Shown here: positions 16,118 to 24,966 of the stretch, piece by piece
Layout: each line of letters starts with the position of its first letter
Position numbering within the stretch: position 1 is the stretch's first letter
Assembly: GCA_963717125.1 (NCBI GenBank)
Contig: CAVQVG010000007.1
Location: 62,001-126,000, forward strand
Length of the DNA stretch: 64,000 nucleotides
Direction of reading: 5' to 3'
Source of the DNA: RYN-230 sp963717125
Lineage (GTDB): Bacteria > Actinomycetota > Actinomycetes > Streptosporangiales > Streptosporangiaceae
Program-made: the position numbers and the translations under genes
The notes under the pieces: generated by a model
The model's input: the letters and a program-made list of their open reading frames with translations, nothing else
Databases searched by the model: none
What the model was told of the DNA's origin: nothing

Positions 16118-17972
16118 GTCAGCGGGCGGCCGGGTCGGACCCGGCCGGCCTCGGCGCGGAGCGGCGATCGGGGGGTTCCGGGGGGTCGTCCCCCCCTGGT
16201 CGCGGCGGCTTGCCGCCGCTCGGCGCAGAGCGGCGATCGGGGGCCGGGGGTTCCGGGGGTCCTCCCCCGGGGAGGCAGAGCGGGGGGTCGTCCCCCCGGG
16301 ACGACAGCGCGGCGGACACCGCCGGCCCGCTGGACATGCTGCTGGCCGACGCGGCGCTCGGCCGGCCCGGCGGTTCATCCCGGGCCTGGCGATGGCCCGG
16401 TTCGCGGCCCGGCTGGCCGGCCAGCCCCAGCTGCTGGCCGGGCTGTCCGGCCTGGGGGCCGAGCTGGGCCGGATCGCCGCCGGGCAGTCGAAGCTGGCCG
16501 CCGGGCCGCGGGACCGCCGGTTCACCGACCCGGCGTGGACCGGCAACCCGGTGCTGCGCCGGGTGCTGCAGGCCTACCTGGCCGGCACCGCGACGCTGGC
16601 CGAACTGCAGGCGGACGCCGGGCTGGACTGGGCGGACGGCGAGCGGGTCAGCTTCCAGCTGACCAACCTGGCCGAGGCCCTCGCGCCGAGCAACAACCCG
16701 GTGCTGAACCCGGCGTTCTGGAAGGCGGCCATCGACACCGGCGGCGGCAGCGTGCTGGCCGGCACACGCCGCCTGGCCGGGGACCTGGCGGCGCCGCCGC
16801 GGGTCCCGTCGATGGTCGAGCCGGACGCGTTCGAGGTCGGCGTGGACCTGGCCGTCACGCCGGGCTCGGTGGTGCTGCGCACCCCGGTGTTCGAGCTGAT
16901 CCAGTACGCCCCGGCCACCGCCGCGGTGCGCGAGCGGCCGCTGCTCGTGGTGCCGCCGGTGATCAACAAGTACTACATCATCGACCTGGCCCCGGGCCGC
17001 AGCCTGGTCGAGTACCTGGTGTCGGCGGGCCAGCAGGTGTTCATGATCTCCTGGCGGAACCCCGACGTACGGCACCGCGACTGGAACCTGGATACCTACG
17101 GCGAGGCGATACTGGCCGCCCTGGACGCCGCCCGCGACATCACCGGGGCCGGCTCGGCGCTGCTGCTCGGGCTGTGCTCGGGCGGGATCCTGGCCGCCAT
17201 GGTCGCCGCGCAACTGGCCGACGCTGGCCGCCAGCAGGAGATCGCCGGGCTGGCCCTGGCCGTGACCGTGCTGGACCAGGCCCGGGCCGGGCTGCCCGCC
17301 GCCCTGCTCGACCAGCGCACCGCCCGGGCCGCGATGGCCGCGTCCGCGGCCCGCGGCTACCTGGACGGCGCCGCGCTGGCCGAGGTGTTCGCGTGGCTCA
17401 AGCCCGGCGACCTGATCTGGACCTACTGGGTAAACAACTACCTGCTCGGCCGCCCGCCGCCGGCGTTCGACATCCTGTACTGGAACGCGGACACCACCCG
17501 GATGCCCGCCGGGGTGCACCGGGACTTCATCGAGCTGGCCCTGGGCAACAGCCTGACCGTGCCGGGCCAGGCCAGCATGCTGGGCCGCCCGGTTGACCTG
17601 GCCGCCGTGAGCACCGACTGTTATCTGGTGGCCGGCGCCGCGGATCACCTCTGCCCCTGGCAGTCCTGCTACCGCAGCACTCAGCTGCTCGGCGGGGACT
17701 GCCGCTTCGTGCTGGCCCGCAGCGGGCATATCGCGTCCATGGTCAGCCCGGTCGGCAACGCCAAGGCGCAGTACCGGACCGCGCCGGTCACCCCGGCAGA
17801 CCCGGACGCCTGGCTGGCCTCGGCCAGCACCGAGAAAGGTTCCTGGTGGCCGGACTTCGCCGCCTGGCTGGGCCAGCGCAGCGGCGCGGAGAAACCGGCC
17901 CCTGACTCCCCCGGCAGCCCGGAGTTGCCGCCCCTCGAACCCGCACCAGGAAGCTATGTCTTTGACCGCTGA
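16114..17972 (+). CDS. phaC: Poly(3-hydroxyalkanoate) synthase, frameshift near 16370
   Basis: PhaC polymerises (R)-3-hydroxyacyl-CoA into storage polyester. The ATG at 16114 overlaps the ligase stop. The first ~85 codons read MSQRAAGSDPAG, then a translated hairpin repeat, then GPLDMLLADAALGRPG. The protein then resumes in the -1 frame as RFIPGLAMARFAARLAGQPQ; one C missing near 16366-16372 explains this. The open frame alone starts at 16392. FTDPAWTGNPVLRRVLQAYL marks the synthase N-domain. The active-site Cys is in LLGLCSGGILA (in place of a lipase Ser), the Asp in AGAADHLCPW, and the His in ARSGHIASMV. GLC rather than GLS supports a synthase, not a depolymerase. Confidence 0.85.
16150..16306 (+). 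repeat. Translated GC-rich hairpin element, tandem copy in phaC
   Basis: The unit GAGCGGCGATCGGGGG followed by TTCCGGGGGGTCGTCCCCC occurs at ~16159-16196 and again, altered, from ~16228. The stem GCGGCGGCTTGCCGCCGC (16202-16219) lies between them. The same units in the same order recur at 47376-47490 (inverted), and single units at 30121-30205 (inverted) and 45308-45358. Here it is read as GAERRSGGSGGSSPPGRGG between the phaC start and its first conserved residues. Confidence 0.8.
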
Positions 17973-18855
17973 ATCCCAGGCCGGCGGAGAGTCGCTGTGG
18001 GCCCGGCGCGCCGCGCGCCGGGCCCGGCGGCGCTCCGTGACCCGCACCGTCGTGGTCGGCCGCACCCCGCTGCGCATCGCGGTCCGGCCCGGCACCGGCA
18101 GCGGCCCGCCGCTGCTGCTGGCCAACGGCATCGGCGCCAGCCTGGAGACGTTCGAACCGTTCCTGGCCGCCCTCGACCCGGCCATCGAGGTCATCCGGTT
18201 CGACGTGCCGGGCGTCGGCGGCTCGCCGCTGCCGGCCCGGCCGTACCGGTTCCGCACGCTGGCCCACCTGCTGGCCGGGCTGCTCGACCACCTCGGCCAC
18301 GACCAGGCCGACATCCTCGGCATCTCCTGGGGCGGCGCGCTGGCCCAGCAGTTCGCGCTGTCCGAGTCACGCCGCTGCCGCCGGGTCGTCCTGGTCGCGA
18401 CCGGGACCGGGGTGCTGATGGTGCCGGCCAGCCCGTGGGTGCTGGCCACGCTGGCCACGCCCCGGCGGTACACGGACCCCGGTTACTTCCGGCAGATCGC
18501 GGGCCAGTTGTACGGCGGCACCGCGCGGAACAACGCCGACCAGGTGGCCGGCGTGCTGCACCGGTGGACCCGGGTCGGGCCGTCGCGGGGCTACCTGTAC
18601 CAGCTCGCCGCCGGGTGGGGCTGGACGTCGCTGCCGCTGCTGCCGCTGCTGCGGCAGCCGACGCTGGTCCTGGCCGGCGACGACGATCCGATCATCCCGC
18701 AGGTCAACGGGCGCATCCTGGCCTCGCTGATCCCGCATGCCCGGCTGCACGTGTACCCCGGCGGGCACGTGGAACTGGCGCTCCGCCCGGACCTGCTGGC
18801 CCCGCTGATCAGCGAGTTCCTCACCGAGCCCGGGCCGCCGTCCGCAGGGAGGTAA
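17956..18855 (+). CDS. Alpha/beta hydrolase, poly(3-hydroxyalkanoate) depolymerase-like
   Basis: 299 aa. The ATG at 17956 lies 17 bases inside phaC. Residues ~45-55 give LLLANGIGASLETFEPFLAA (oxyanion region), residues ~115-122 the nucleophile elbow ILGISWGGALAQQFA, then LVLAGDDDPIIP with the acid and YPGGHVELAL with the catalytic His. The NGIGASLE pattern and the position directly after phaC are typical of intracellular medium-chain PHA depolymerases (PhaZ), which release hydroxy acids from granules. A general esterase cannot be ruled out. Confidence 0.8.
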   Translation: MSLTAESQAGGESLWARRAARRARRRSVTRTVVVGRTPLRIAVRPGTGSGPPLLLANGIGASLETFEPFLAALDPAIEVIRFDVPGVGGSPLPARPYRFRTLAHLLAGLLDHLGHDQADILGISWGGALAQQFALSESRRCRRVVLVATGTGVLMVPASPWVLATLATPRRYTDPGYFRQIAGQLYGGTARNNADQVAGVLHRWTRVGPSRGYLYQLAAGWGWTSLPLLPLLRQPTLVLAGDDDPIIPQVNGRILASLIPHARLHVYPGGHVELALRPDLLAPLISEFLTEPGPPSAGR

Positions 18856-18859
18856 TGAC

Positions 18860-20029
18860 ATGTCGCACGACGCCGACTTCTACGGGCTGGAGCAGCTGCT
18901 CGACGAGCGCGAGCGGGACACGCTGCACCAGGTAAGGGCGTTCATGGAAAAAGAAGTCGCACCGGTGATCAACCGGTACTGGGTCACCGCCCAGTTCCCG
19001 CACGAGCTGATCCCCGGGCTGGCCGGGCTGGGCATCGCCGGGCTGCCGTATCACGGCTACGGCTGCCCCGGCGCGCGGCTGCTACTGGACGGCCTGGTCG
19101 CGCTGGAACTGGCCCGGACCGACCCGTCCATCGCCACGTTCTGCGGCGTGCACGGCGGGCTGGCCATGGGCTCGATCTACGTCTGCGGGTCCGAGGAGCA
19201 GAAGCAGCGCTGGCTGCCGCCGATGGCCCGGATGGAGCTGATCGGCGCGTTCGGGCTGACCGAGCCGGACACCGGCTCCGGCGCGGCCCGCGGGCTGACC
19301 ACCACCGCCCGCCGCGACGGCGACAGCTGGGTGCTGCGCGGGCAGAAGACTTGGATCGGCAACGCGACGTTCGCCGACCTCATCGTCATCTGGGCCAAGG
19401 ACACCGAGGATGGCCAGGTCAAGGGGTTCGTGGTGGAGCAGGGCGCGGCGGGCCTGCGCACCCAGAAGCTGGCCGACAAGATCGCGCTGCGGGTGGTGCA
19501 GAACGCCCGGATCACGCTGGACGACGTCCGGGTGCCCGAGGCGAACCGGCTGCAGAACGCCCGCACGTTCAAGGACACGGCCGAGGTGCTCCGGATGACC
19601 CGGGCCGGTGTCGCCTGGATGGCGACCGGCTGCGGCCGCGGCGCCTACGAGTACGCGCTGGCCTACGCGGGGCAGCGGCAGCAGTTCGGCCGGCCCATCG
19701 CCGGCTTCCAGCTGGTCCAGGACCTGCTGGTGAAGATGCTGGCCAACACCACCGCGTCGGCCGCGCTGTGCGCCCGGCTGTCCGGGCTGCAGGAAGCCGG
19801 CCAGGCCCGGGACGAGCACTCCGCGCTGGCCAAGGCGTTCTGCACGATGCGGATGCGCGAGACGGTGGGCTGGGCGCGGGAGCTGATGGGCGGCAACGGC
19901 ATCCTGCTCGAGCACAACGTGGGCCGGTTCGTGGCCGACGCCGAGGCCATCTACTCCTACGAGGGCACCCGGGAGATGAACACCCTCATCGTCGGCCGCG
20001 CCATCACCGGCCTCTCCGCCTTCACCTGA
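18860..20029 (+). CDS. Acyl-CoA dehydrogenase
   Basis: 389 aa FAD enzyme that oxidises acyl-CoA to trans-2-enoyl-CoA. GGGAGG precedes the ATG. Signature blocks are GAFGLTEPDTGSGAARGL (FAD and substrate loop), RGQKTWIGNATFADLIVIWA, RQQFGRPIAGFQLVQDLLVK, ELMGGNGILLEHNVGRF, and IYSYEGTREMNTLIVGRAIT. The catalytic Glu is the one in YEGT, as in glutaryl-CoA and related dehydrogenases. Four bases separate it from phaZ, so it is in the PHA operon and probably feeds hydroxyacyl-CoA precursors from fatty acids via beta-oxidation. Confidence 0.92.
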   Translation: MSHDADFYGLEQLLDERERDTLHQVRAFMEKEVAPVINRYWVTAQFPHELIPGLAGLGIAGLPYHGYGCPGARLLLDGLVALELARTDPSIATFCGVHGGLAMGSIYVCGSEEQKQRWLPPMARMELIGAFGLTEPDTGSGAARGLTTTARRDGDSWVLRGQKTWIGNATFADLIVIWAKDTEDGQVKGFVVEQGAAGLRTQKLADKIALRVVQNARITLDDVRVPEANRLQNARTFKDTAEVLRMTRAGVAWMATGCGRGAYEYALAYAGQRQQFGRPIAGFQLVQDLLVKMLANTTASAALCARLSGLQEAGQARDEHSALAKAFCTMRMRETVGWARELMGGNGILLEHNVGRFVADAEAIYSYEGTREMNTLIVGRAITGLSAFT

Positions 20030-20033
20030 GCGG

Positions 20034-21236
20034 TCACCCGGGCTGCTGGCGGGCGGCTTCCAGGGCCAGGCACAGCTCGGCTACGTCGCGCGGGGCGGTC
20101 AGGCTGCGGCCGGTGGCGGCGGTGATCCGGCGCAGCCGGTGCCGGACGGTGTTCGGGTGGACGAACAGGCGTTCCGCCGCCTGGCTGGCCGACCCGCCGC
20201 AGTCCCGCCACGCCTCCAGCGTGTCCAGCAGCACCGCCCGCTCCGCCTCGGGCAGCGCGGCCAGCGCGCCGAGCACCGAGCCGGTCACGTGCCGCATCAC
20301 CTCCGGCGTGCTGGCCGCGGCCACGGCCAGCGGGGCCCGGTCGAACAGGGTGACCGCCGCGCTGCCCGGGACGGCCGCGGTCATCGCGATCCGGGCGAAC
20401 CGCAGCGCCTGCCCGGTGTCCTCCAGCGCCTGGTACTGGGGGCTGACCCCGATCCGGTGCGCGGACCGCCCGGTCAGCACGGTGACCAGCTGGCCGAGCT
20501 GCCGGGCGGTACCCAGCACGACGATGCCCACCTGCAGATCGGGCAGCAGCCGCCAGGCCGAGGAGATCCCGGCCGCGCGCAGCCGGTTCTCCGCGTCGCG
20601 GATCGCCTGGCGCCCCACGCCAGGGACTTCCGCGGCCACCACCACGTACGGCCCGCGCCGGGTGATGCGCAGAATCTCCGCCGTCTCCCACAGCGTCCGT
20701 GTCTCGGTGATCCGCCCTTCCAGCAGCGCGCCGACCAGCGCGGACCGCTCGTGCTCCCGGCTGAGCACGCGTGCCGTCATCGCGTCCCGGTAGCCAGCCG
20801 ACATCGCCTCGATGAAGTTGGTTTGCAGCAGCCACACCGTGGACGAGGCCCGGACCAGCGTCGCGCTGTCCGGCGACCCGCTGCTCTCCGCCTCGGCCAC
20901 GAAGCACTCCCAGATGAACCGGGTGCCGACCCGGTAGGCATCCATCAGCGCGGGCAGCGGGACGTCCGCGTCGGCCCGGCGGCGGCCGTTCTGCTCGGCG
21001 GGCGAGATGTCCCGGGAGGACGGGGCGCCGAGCGAGCCGAGCACGTACTCCAGGTGCGCGCGGCAGCTGTCCCGCAACTCCTCCGGTGCCACGATGGGCT
21101 GTTCGCGGTAGAAGCCGACCTCCGCGGTGATCTGCTCGGCCATCGCGGCGGCCAGCGGCCCAGCTCGTTTCAGCAGCACCCGGCCCAGCTCGGCCAGTTG
21201 CTCATCAACGGCCCAGTCATCCAATTCCGGCCCCAT
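20034..21236 (-). CDS. PucR-family transcriptional regulator
   Basis: 400 aa. The C-terminal domain shows the PucR helix-turn-helix: LEAWRDCGGSASQAAERLFV followed by HPNTVRHRLRRITAATG. The first ~170 residues are helical and resemble the RsbRD-like N-terminal domain seen in this family; the middle ~170 residues match the GGDEF-like CdaR domain (GPYVVVAAEVPGVGR...). It converges on the acyl-CoA dehydrogenase with only 4 bases between stops, and its promoter faces the HdeD gene. Control of the PHA/fatty-acid cluster is plausible from position; no binding site can be assigned. Confidence 0.88.
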   Translation of the reverse strand: MGPELDDWAVDEQLAELGRVLLKRAGPLAAAMAEQITAEVGFYREQPIVAPEELRDSCRAHLEYVLGSLGAPSSRDISPAEQNGRRRADADVPLPALMDAYRVGTRFIWECFVAEAESSGSPDSATLVRASSTVWLLQTNFIEAMSAGYRDAMTARVLSREHERSALVGALLEGRITETRTLWETAEILRITRRGPYVVVAAEVPGVGRQAIRDAENRLRAAGISSAWRLLPDLQVGIVVLGTARQLGQLVTVLTGRSAHRIGVSPQYQALEDTGQALRFARIAMTAAVPGSAAVTLFDRAPLAVAAASTPEVMRHVTGSVLGALAALPEAERAVLLDTLEAWRDCGGSASQAAERLFVHPNTVRHRLRRITAATGRSLTAPRDVAELCLALEAARQQPG

Positions 21237-21311
21237 TGCCAGATGATACGAGCCCGGCCCGGCTGAGGGATATGGCCGCGCTGTCGGCGGGCACCGCCAG
21301 ATTCACGCATC

Positions 21312-21335
21312 GTTGTCCGGCGGAACATGGACAAC
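21312..21335. promoter_or_regulatory. GTTGTCC-N10-GGACAAC dyad between pucR-type gene and HdeD gene
   Basis: Perfect 7-base arms around 10 bases, in the 161-base divergent gap. Arms one helical turn apart suit a dimeric regulator such as the PucR protein encoded next to it. No other feature explains it. Confidence 0.45.
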
Positions 21336-21397
21336 CGTAGCCACCACGCTGATCATGAGAACCATGACCCGTACGTCTCGCTGACTGAGAGGCCCAG

Positions 21398-21991
21398 GTG
21401 ACCACTCCCCTTTCGAGAGATATCGGCGACCAGCTCGGCCGAATCGGCCGCCACTGGGGCTGGCTCTTGTTCTTCGGCGTCCTCATGGTCGTGGCCGGAA
21501 TACTCGCGGTGGCCTGGCCCGGCCCGACGGTGCTGGTGCTAGGCGTCCTGTTCGGCATCCAGATCCTCGTGTCCGGCATCTTCTCGTTCATCAACGCGTT
21601 CGCCGCCGACGAGTCCGGCGGGGCGCGGACGCTGAACGCGATTCTCGGGCTGCTCGGCATCGTGATCGGGCTGTACGCGATCCGGCACATCATTGTCTCG
21701 GTGGTCGCGCTGGCCCTGCTCATCGGGATCTACTGGGTGGCCTACGGCATCGCGCAGATCTACCACGCGATCTCGCAGCCCGAGCGGCCGCATCGCGGCT
21801 GGCTGGGCTTCATCGGCGCGCTCAGCGTGATCGCCGGGATCGTCGTGATCATGTGGCCCGGTCTATCCCTGGTCACCCTGGCCTTCGTGCTCGGCTTCTG
21901 GCTGATCGTCTACGGCGTGATGGAGATCGGCCTGGCCTTCCGGGTGCGGTCCACCATCCATCACGTCCAGCACGTGGTGGCCCCGACCTGA
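21398..21991 (+). CDS. HdeD/DUF308 family membrane protein
   Basis: 197 aa with six predicted membrane helices in three similar hairpins, as in HdeD (acid-resistance membrane protein) and DUF308. The repeated element is WLLFFGVLMVVAGILAVAWP early and WLGFIGALSVIAGIVVIMWP late. The conserved Gly-Pro at the helix ends, in AWPGPTVLVL and MWPGLSLVTL, is characteristic. It starts at GTG 21398. Function in actinobacteria is unknown; an envelope stress role is assumed for the family. Confidence 0.85.
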   Translation: MTTPLSRDIGDQLGRIGRHWGWLLFFGVLMVVAGILAVAWPGPTVLVLGVLFGIQILVSGIFSFINAFAADESGGARTLNAILGLLGIVIGLYAIRHIIVSVVALALLIGIYWVAYGIAQIYHAISQPERPHRGWLGFIGALSVIAGIVVIMWPGLSLVTLAFVLGFWLIVYGVMEIGLAFRVRSTIHHVQHVVAPT

Positions 21992-22029
21992 CCCGGCCGC
22001 CGGTCAGAGCCCCGCCCTAGAGTGGGGCC

Positions 22030-22860
22030 ATGCCCACGGACACGGACAGCCAGGCCGCCCGGGCGCAGCGGTTCCGCGCCCTGCACGCGGGCCCGGACCT
22101 GCTGCTGCTGCCCAACCCCTGGGACGCCGGGTCGGCCCGGCTGTTCGCCTGGCTGGGCTACGCCGCGCTGGCCACGACCAGCGGCGGCTTCGCCGCCACG
22201 CTCGGCCGGCTGGACGGGTCGGTGACCCGGGACGAGGCACTGGCGCACGGCGCCGAGATCGCCGCGGCGACCAGCCTGCCGGTGTCCGCCGACCTGGAGA
22301 ACGCGTTCGCCGACGAGCCGGCCGGGGTGGCCGAGACGATCCGGCTGGCCGCCGCGGCCGGGCTGGCCGGCTGCTCGGTGGAGGACTACACGCGGCGGGA
22401 GGACGAGCCGATCTACGACCTCGGGCTGGCCCGGGAGCGGGTCGCGGCGGCGGCCGAGGCGGCGGCGGCCACCCCGGGCCCGCTGGTGCTCACCGCCCGG
22501 GCGGAGAACTACCTGCACGGCCGGCCCGGCCTGGCCGACACCATCAGCCGGCTGCAGGCCTACCAGGAAGCGGGCGCGGACGCGCTGTACGCGCCCGGGC
22601 TGACCCGCCTGGACGATATCCGCACCCTGGTCGGCGAAGTGGACCGCCCGGTCAACGTGCTCGCCCTGCCCGACGGCCCGGGCATCCCCGAGCTGGCCGC
22701 GGCGGGCGTCCGCCGGGTCTCGGTCGGCTCCGCGTTCGCCTACGTCGCGCTGGGCGCGGCCGTCCGCGCCGCGCGCGAACTGCGCGACCAGGGCAGCTAC
22801 GGCTTCCTCGCGCTGGCCGCCGAAGGCCGGGCCGCCGTCCGCGACGCCTTCCCCGCCTAG
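22030..22860 (+). CDS. Isocitrate lyase/PEP mutase family enzyme
   Basis: 276 aa TIM-barrel of the PEP mutase/ICL superfamily. Conserved blocks are LLLLPNPWDAGSARLFAWLG, ATTSGGFAATLGRLDG, LPVSADLENAFADEP (with the Asp that binds magnesium), and AGCSVEDYTRREDEPIYDL. The superfamily cleaves or forms C-C or C-P bonds beside a carboxylate; close homologs are annotated as carboxyvinyl-carboxyphosphonate phosphorylmutase or 2-methylisocitrate-lyase-like. The KKCGH catalytic loop of true isocitrate lyase is absent. Substrate unknown. TAGAGT at 22018-22023, 6 bases from the ATG, indicates a leaderless transcript. Confidence 0.85.
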   Translation: MPTDTDSQAARAQRFRALHAGPDLLLLPNPWDAGSARLFAWLGYAALATTSGGFAATLGRLDGSVTRDEALAHGAEIAAATSLPVSADLENAFADEPAGVAETIRLAAAAGLAGCSVEDYTRREDEPIYDLGLARERVAAAAEAAAATPGPLVLTARAENYLHGRPGLADTISRLQAYQEAGADALYAPGLTRLDDIRTLVGEVDRPVNVLALPDGPGIPELAAAGVRRVSVGSAFAYVALGAAVRAARELRDQGSYGFLALAAEGRAAVRDAFPA

Positions 22861-22897
22861 CGCCGCGGCGCAAGCCTTGAGGCGACCCGCAAACCGG

Positions 22898-23743
22898 TCA
22901 GCCGTCCAGGCTGAGCACCATGGTGGGGCGTTCAATAACGTGGTCTTCGCGGAGCGGGCGGACCGCGGTGCCGATAGCGAAGAACTCGGTGGTGTGCGAG
23001 CCCCAGGTGTGGCTGTGCTGCCGCAGCTGGACCCCGACGATGCCCTCCGCGTGCAGTTGCTCCGCCTCGTCCTGCATCCGGCTCATGGCCAGCTCACGCG
23101 CGTCGTACAGGGCCTGGGTGAACTGCTCCAGCTCCACGTTGCGGCCGATGTTGCTCATCTTGTTGCCGAGCCGCTGGTGCGCGATGTGGTACACGCACGT
23201 GCCCATCACCATGCCCAGCGGGGCGTAGCCAGCCCGGATCAGCGTCCAGAAGTCCTGCCCGGACAGGTCCGAGGTGAACGGCTGCTTCTTGTTGTTGCGC
23301 CAGTCCGAGACACCCCCGCCGCCCGCGCCCGGCTCGGCCTTGACCGCCGTGCCCACCGCGATGAACTCGGCGATGTCGTTGCCGAACTCCTTCATCTCCA
23401 CGTCCAGCCGGACTCCGACGATGCCGTCCGCGCCCAGCGCGTCGGCTTCCGCCTCCATCCGGGTCATGGCCAGCTCGCGGGCGTGATACATGGCCTGCGA
23501 CAGCACGTCCAGTTCCTGGTTCCGGCCCCAGCGGCCGACCTGCAGCCCGACGTGGTAGATCGAGCTGCCCAGGACCAGGCCGAGTGGGCGGAACCCGGCC
23601 TCGCGCACCAGCAGGAACTCGTTCACCGACAGGTCTGAGGTGAAGATCGCGCCGGGGCGGCCGGGCCGCAGCTCGGCCAGCCTGCGGATGGCGTCCTGCG
23701 GGACGCCTTCCGCACTCAGCTCAGTGCTCTGCTGGTCGGTCAT
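22898..23743 (-). CDS. YbjQ-like heavy-metal-binding domain protein, two repeats
   Basis: 281 aa with two copies of a YbjQ/DUF74-type domain. Each has an FTSDLS-x-x-[EQ]FxxLxxAGxxPLGxVxG start, a helix with AxxMxxARELAMxRMxxEA and a strand with GADGIVGVRLD or AEGIVGVQLR, ending in AVGTAV. YbjQ domains form pentameric rings and are loosely linked to metal binding; no clear metal ligand set is visible. RBS GAGGAG precedes the ATG. It is 31 bases downstream of a paralog with the same plan, so the two are co-transcribed. Confidence 0.7.
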   Translation of the reverse strand: MTDQQSTELSAEGVPQDAIRRLAELRPGRPGAIFTSDLSVNEFLLVREAGFRPLGLVLGSSIYHVGLQVGRWGRNQELDVLSQAMYHARELAMTRMEAEADALGADGIVGVRLDVEMKEFGNDIAEFIAVGTAVKAEPGAGGGGVSDWRNNKKQPFTSDLSGQDFWTLIRAGYAPLGMVMGTCVYHIAHQRLGNKMSNIGRNVELEQFTQALYDARELAMSRMQDEAEQLHAEGIVGVQLRQHSHTWGSHTTEFFAIGTAVRPLREDHVIERPTMVLSLDG

Positions 23744-23774
23744 CAGTTCTCCTCAGATGCGGTTCTGCTGCCAG

Positions 23775-24695
23775 TCAGGGGCCCAGTTTGACCCGGGCGG
23801 CCTGACGTCGCTGCGGGTCGAGCGAGAGGACGGCGAGCGGCGGCGGCGGCTTGGCCACGGCCGCGAAGCGCACCGTGGCCGTGCCGATTATGGTCACTTC
23901 CACGACGTGATCCTTGCCGTGCTCCTGCATCGGGCACTCGCGCTCGTGCACCCGCAGGTCCATCCGGCCCACCACGACGGCCTCGCCGCCGAGCCGGCGC
24001 ACGTCCCGCTCCAGTTGCTGCCGCGCGTCGTGCCGGCTGTCGTTGACCAGCTCGGTATACCCGACCACTTCGGCGTTGCCCGCGCCCCAGCGGGTCTGCC
24101 CGACGGTCAGCCAGTCGTCGTGCCGCGCCCCGACCGAGATGCCCAGCGCCAGCCCACAGGGCACATAGCCGGCGTGGATCAGCTTGGCGAAGTCCTGCCC
24201 GGACAGGTCCGAGCTGAACGGCTGGGGCAGCGGCACCGCCCCGGGCGCCCGGACCGCGGTGCCGATCGCCTTGAACTCCAGGCCGCCCGCCGGGAACGAG
24301 CCGATGCTCAGCCTGACCCCGACGATGCCGTGCCCGCCGAGCGCGGCGCACTCTTCCTGCATCCGGCCGATGGCCTGATGCCGGGCCTGGTACATGGCCT
24401 GGGTCAGCGGGCCGAACGAGCCGTAGCCGCCCTGCCCGGACACCTGGGTCACGCTGCGGTAGGCCTGCGCGTAACCGTAGCCGGACCACGCGCCCGGGCA
24501 GTTGTACCCGCCGGTGAAGCCGATGTTGTATACCGCCGCGCCGAGCACCTGCCCGACCGGCTCGAAGCCGGCACTGCGGATGGCCGCGAACTCGTCGCTG
24601 CTGAGCGCGGAGCCCCAGGTCCCGCTCTCCCGGATCTCGGCCAGCCGAGCCCGGGCAGCCGTAGGGAGGTCACTGCCCGCGCGGTCCTCAGCCAC
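23775..24695 (-). CDS. YbjQ-like heavy-metal-binding domain protein, paralog
   Basis: 306 aa from GTG 24695, chosen because GGAAGGGG precedes it; an upstream in-frame start at 24728 lacks one. Same two-repeat layout as its neighbour: LSSDEFAAIRSAGFEPVGQV, QAMYQARHQAIGRMQEECAA, LGGHGIVGVRLSIG in the first half, and FSSDLSGQDFAKLIHAGYVP with GGEAVVVGRMDLRV in the second. The segment GGYNCPGAWSGYGYAQAY is a unique Gly/Tyr insertion. The pair is likely a tandem gene duplication. Cellular role unknown. Confidence 0.7.
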   Translation of the reverse strand: MAEDRAGSDLPTAARARLAEIRESGTWGSALSSDEFAAIRSAGFEPVGQVLGAAVYNIGFTGGYNCPGAWSGYGYAQAYRSVTQVSGQGGYGSFGPLTQAMYQARHQAIGRMQEECAALGGHGIVGVRLSIGSFPAGGLEFKAIGTAVRAPGAVPLPQPFSSDLSGQDFAKLIHAGYVPCGLALGISVGARHDDWLTVGQTRWGAGNAEVVGYTELVNDSRHDARQQLERDVRRLGGEAVVVGRMDLRVHERECPMQEHGKDHVVEVTIIGTATVRFAAVAKPPPPLAVLSLDPQRRQAARVKLGP

Positions 24696-24772
24696 CGTGC
24701 GCCCCTTCCGGCATCGTCGCAGAACCAACGATACCTGGCGGTACCCCGAACACCGATTATCGCGGGTGAAGG

Positions 24773-24946
24773 TTAGTCCGAGTCAGCCGCATCCCATTCC
24801 TCGTTGCGCTTGCGGACCAGCTCCAGGGCGTTCCGCGCTTCTTCCTCCGTGGCGTAGGGCCCCAGCCGGTCCTTGCCCGGGCAGCCCGGGCCGTGCTCCA
24901 CCGTTCTGTGCTTCAGGCAGTACCACCAGCTCTGGTCATCGTCCAT
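24773..24946 (-). CDS. Small conserved actinobacterial protein, 57 aa
   Basis: MDDDQSWWYCLKHRTVEHGP, then GCPGKDRLGPYATEEEARNA and LELVRKRNEEWDAADSD. The WYCLKHxxVE...GCPxKDRLGPY pattern followed by a SPOR-like EEARNAL helix is a family found throughout actinobacteria as short hypothetical proteins. Two Cys and a His in the first 20 residues could bind a metal. The gene is divergent from map, and the two starts are 20 bases apart, so they share a promoter region. Because it is below 60 codons it is easily missed. Confidence 0.75.
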   Translation of the reverse strand: MDDDQSWWYCLKHRTVEHGPGCPGKDRLGPYATEEEARNALELVRKRNEEWDAADSD

Positions 24947-24966
24947 GCGCACTACACTCGCAGAAC

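Noticed and set aside
16119..18473. Long minus-strand open frame of 784 codons over phaC and the depolymerase gene
   Set aside because: No recognisable domain and strongly biased composition; the plus strand carries active-site motifs of both enzymes.
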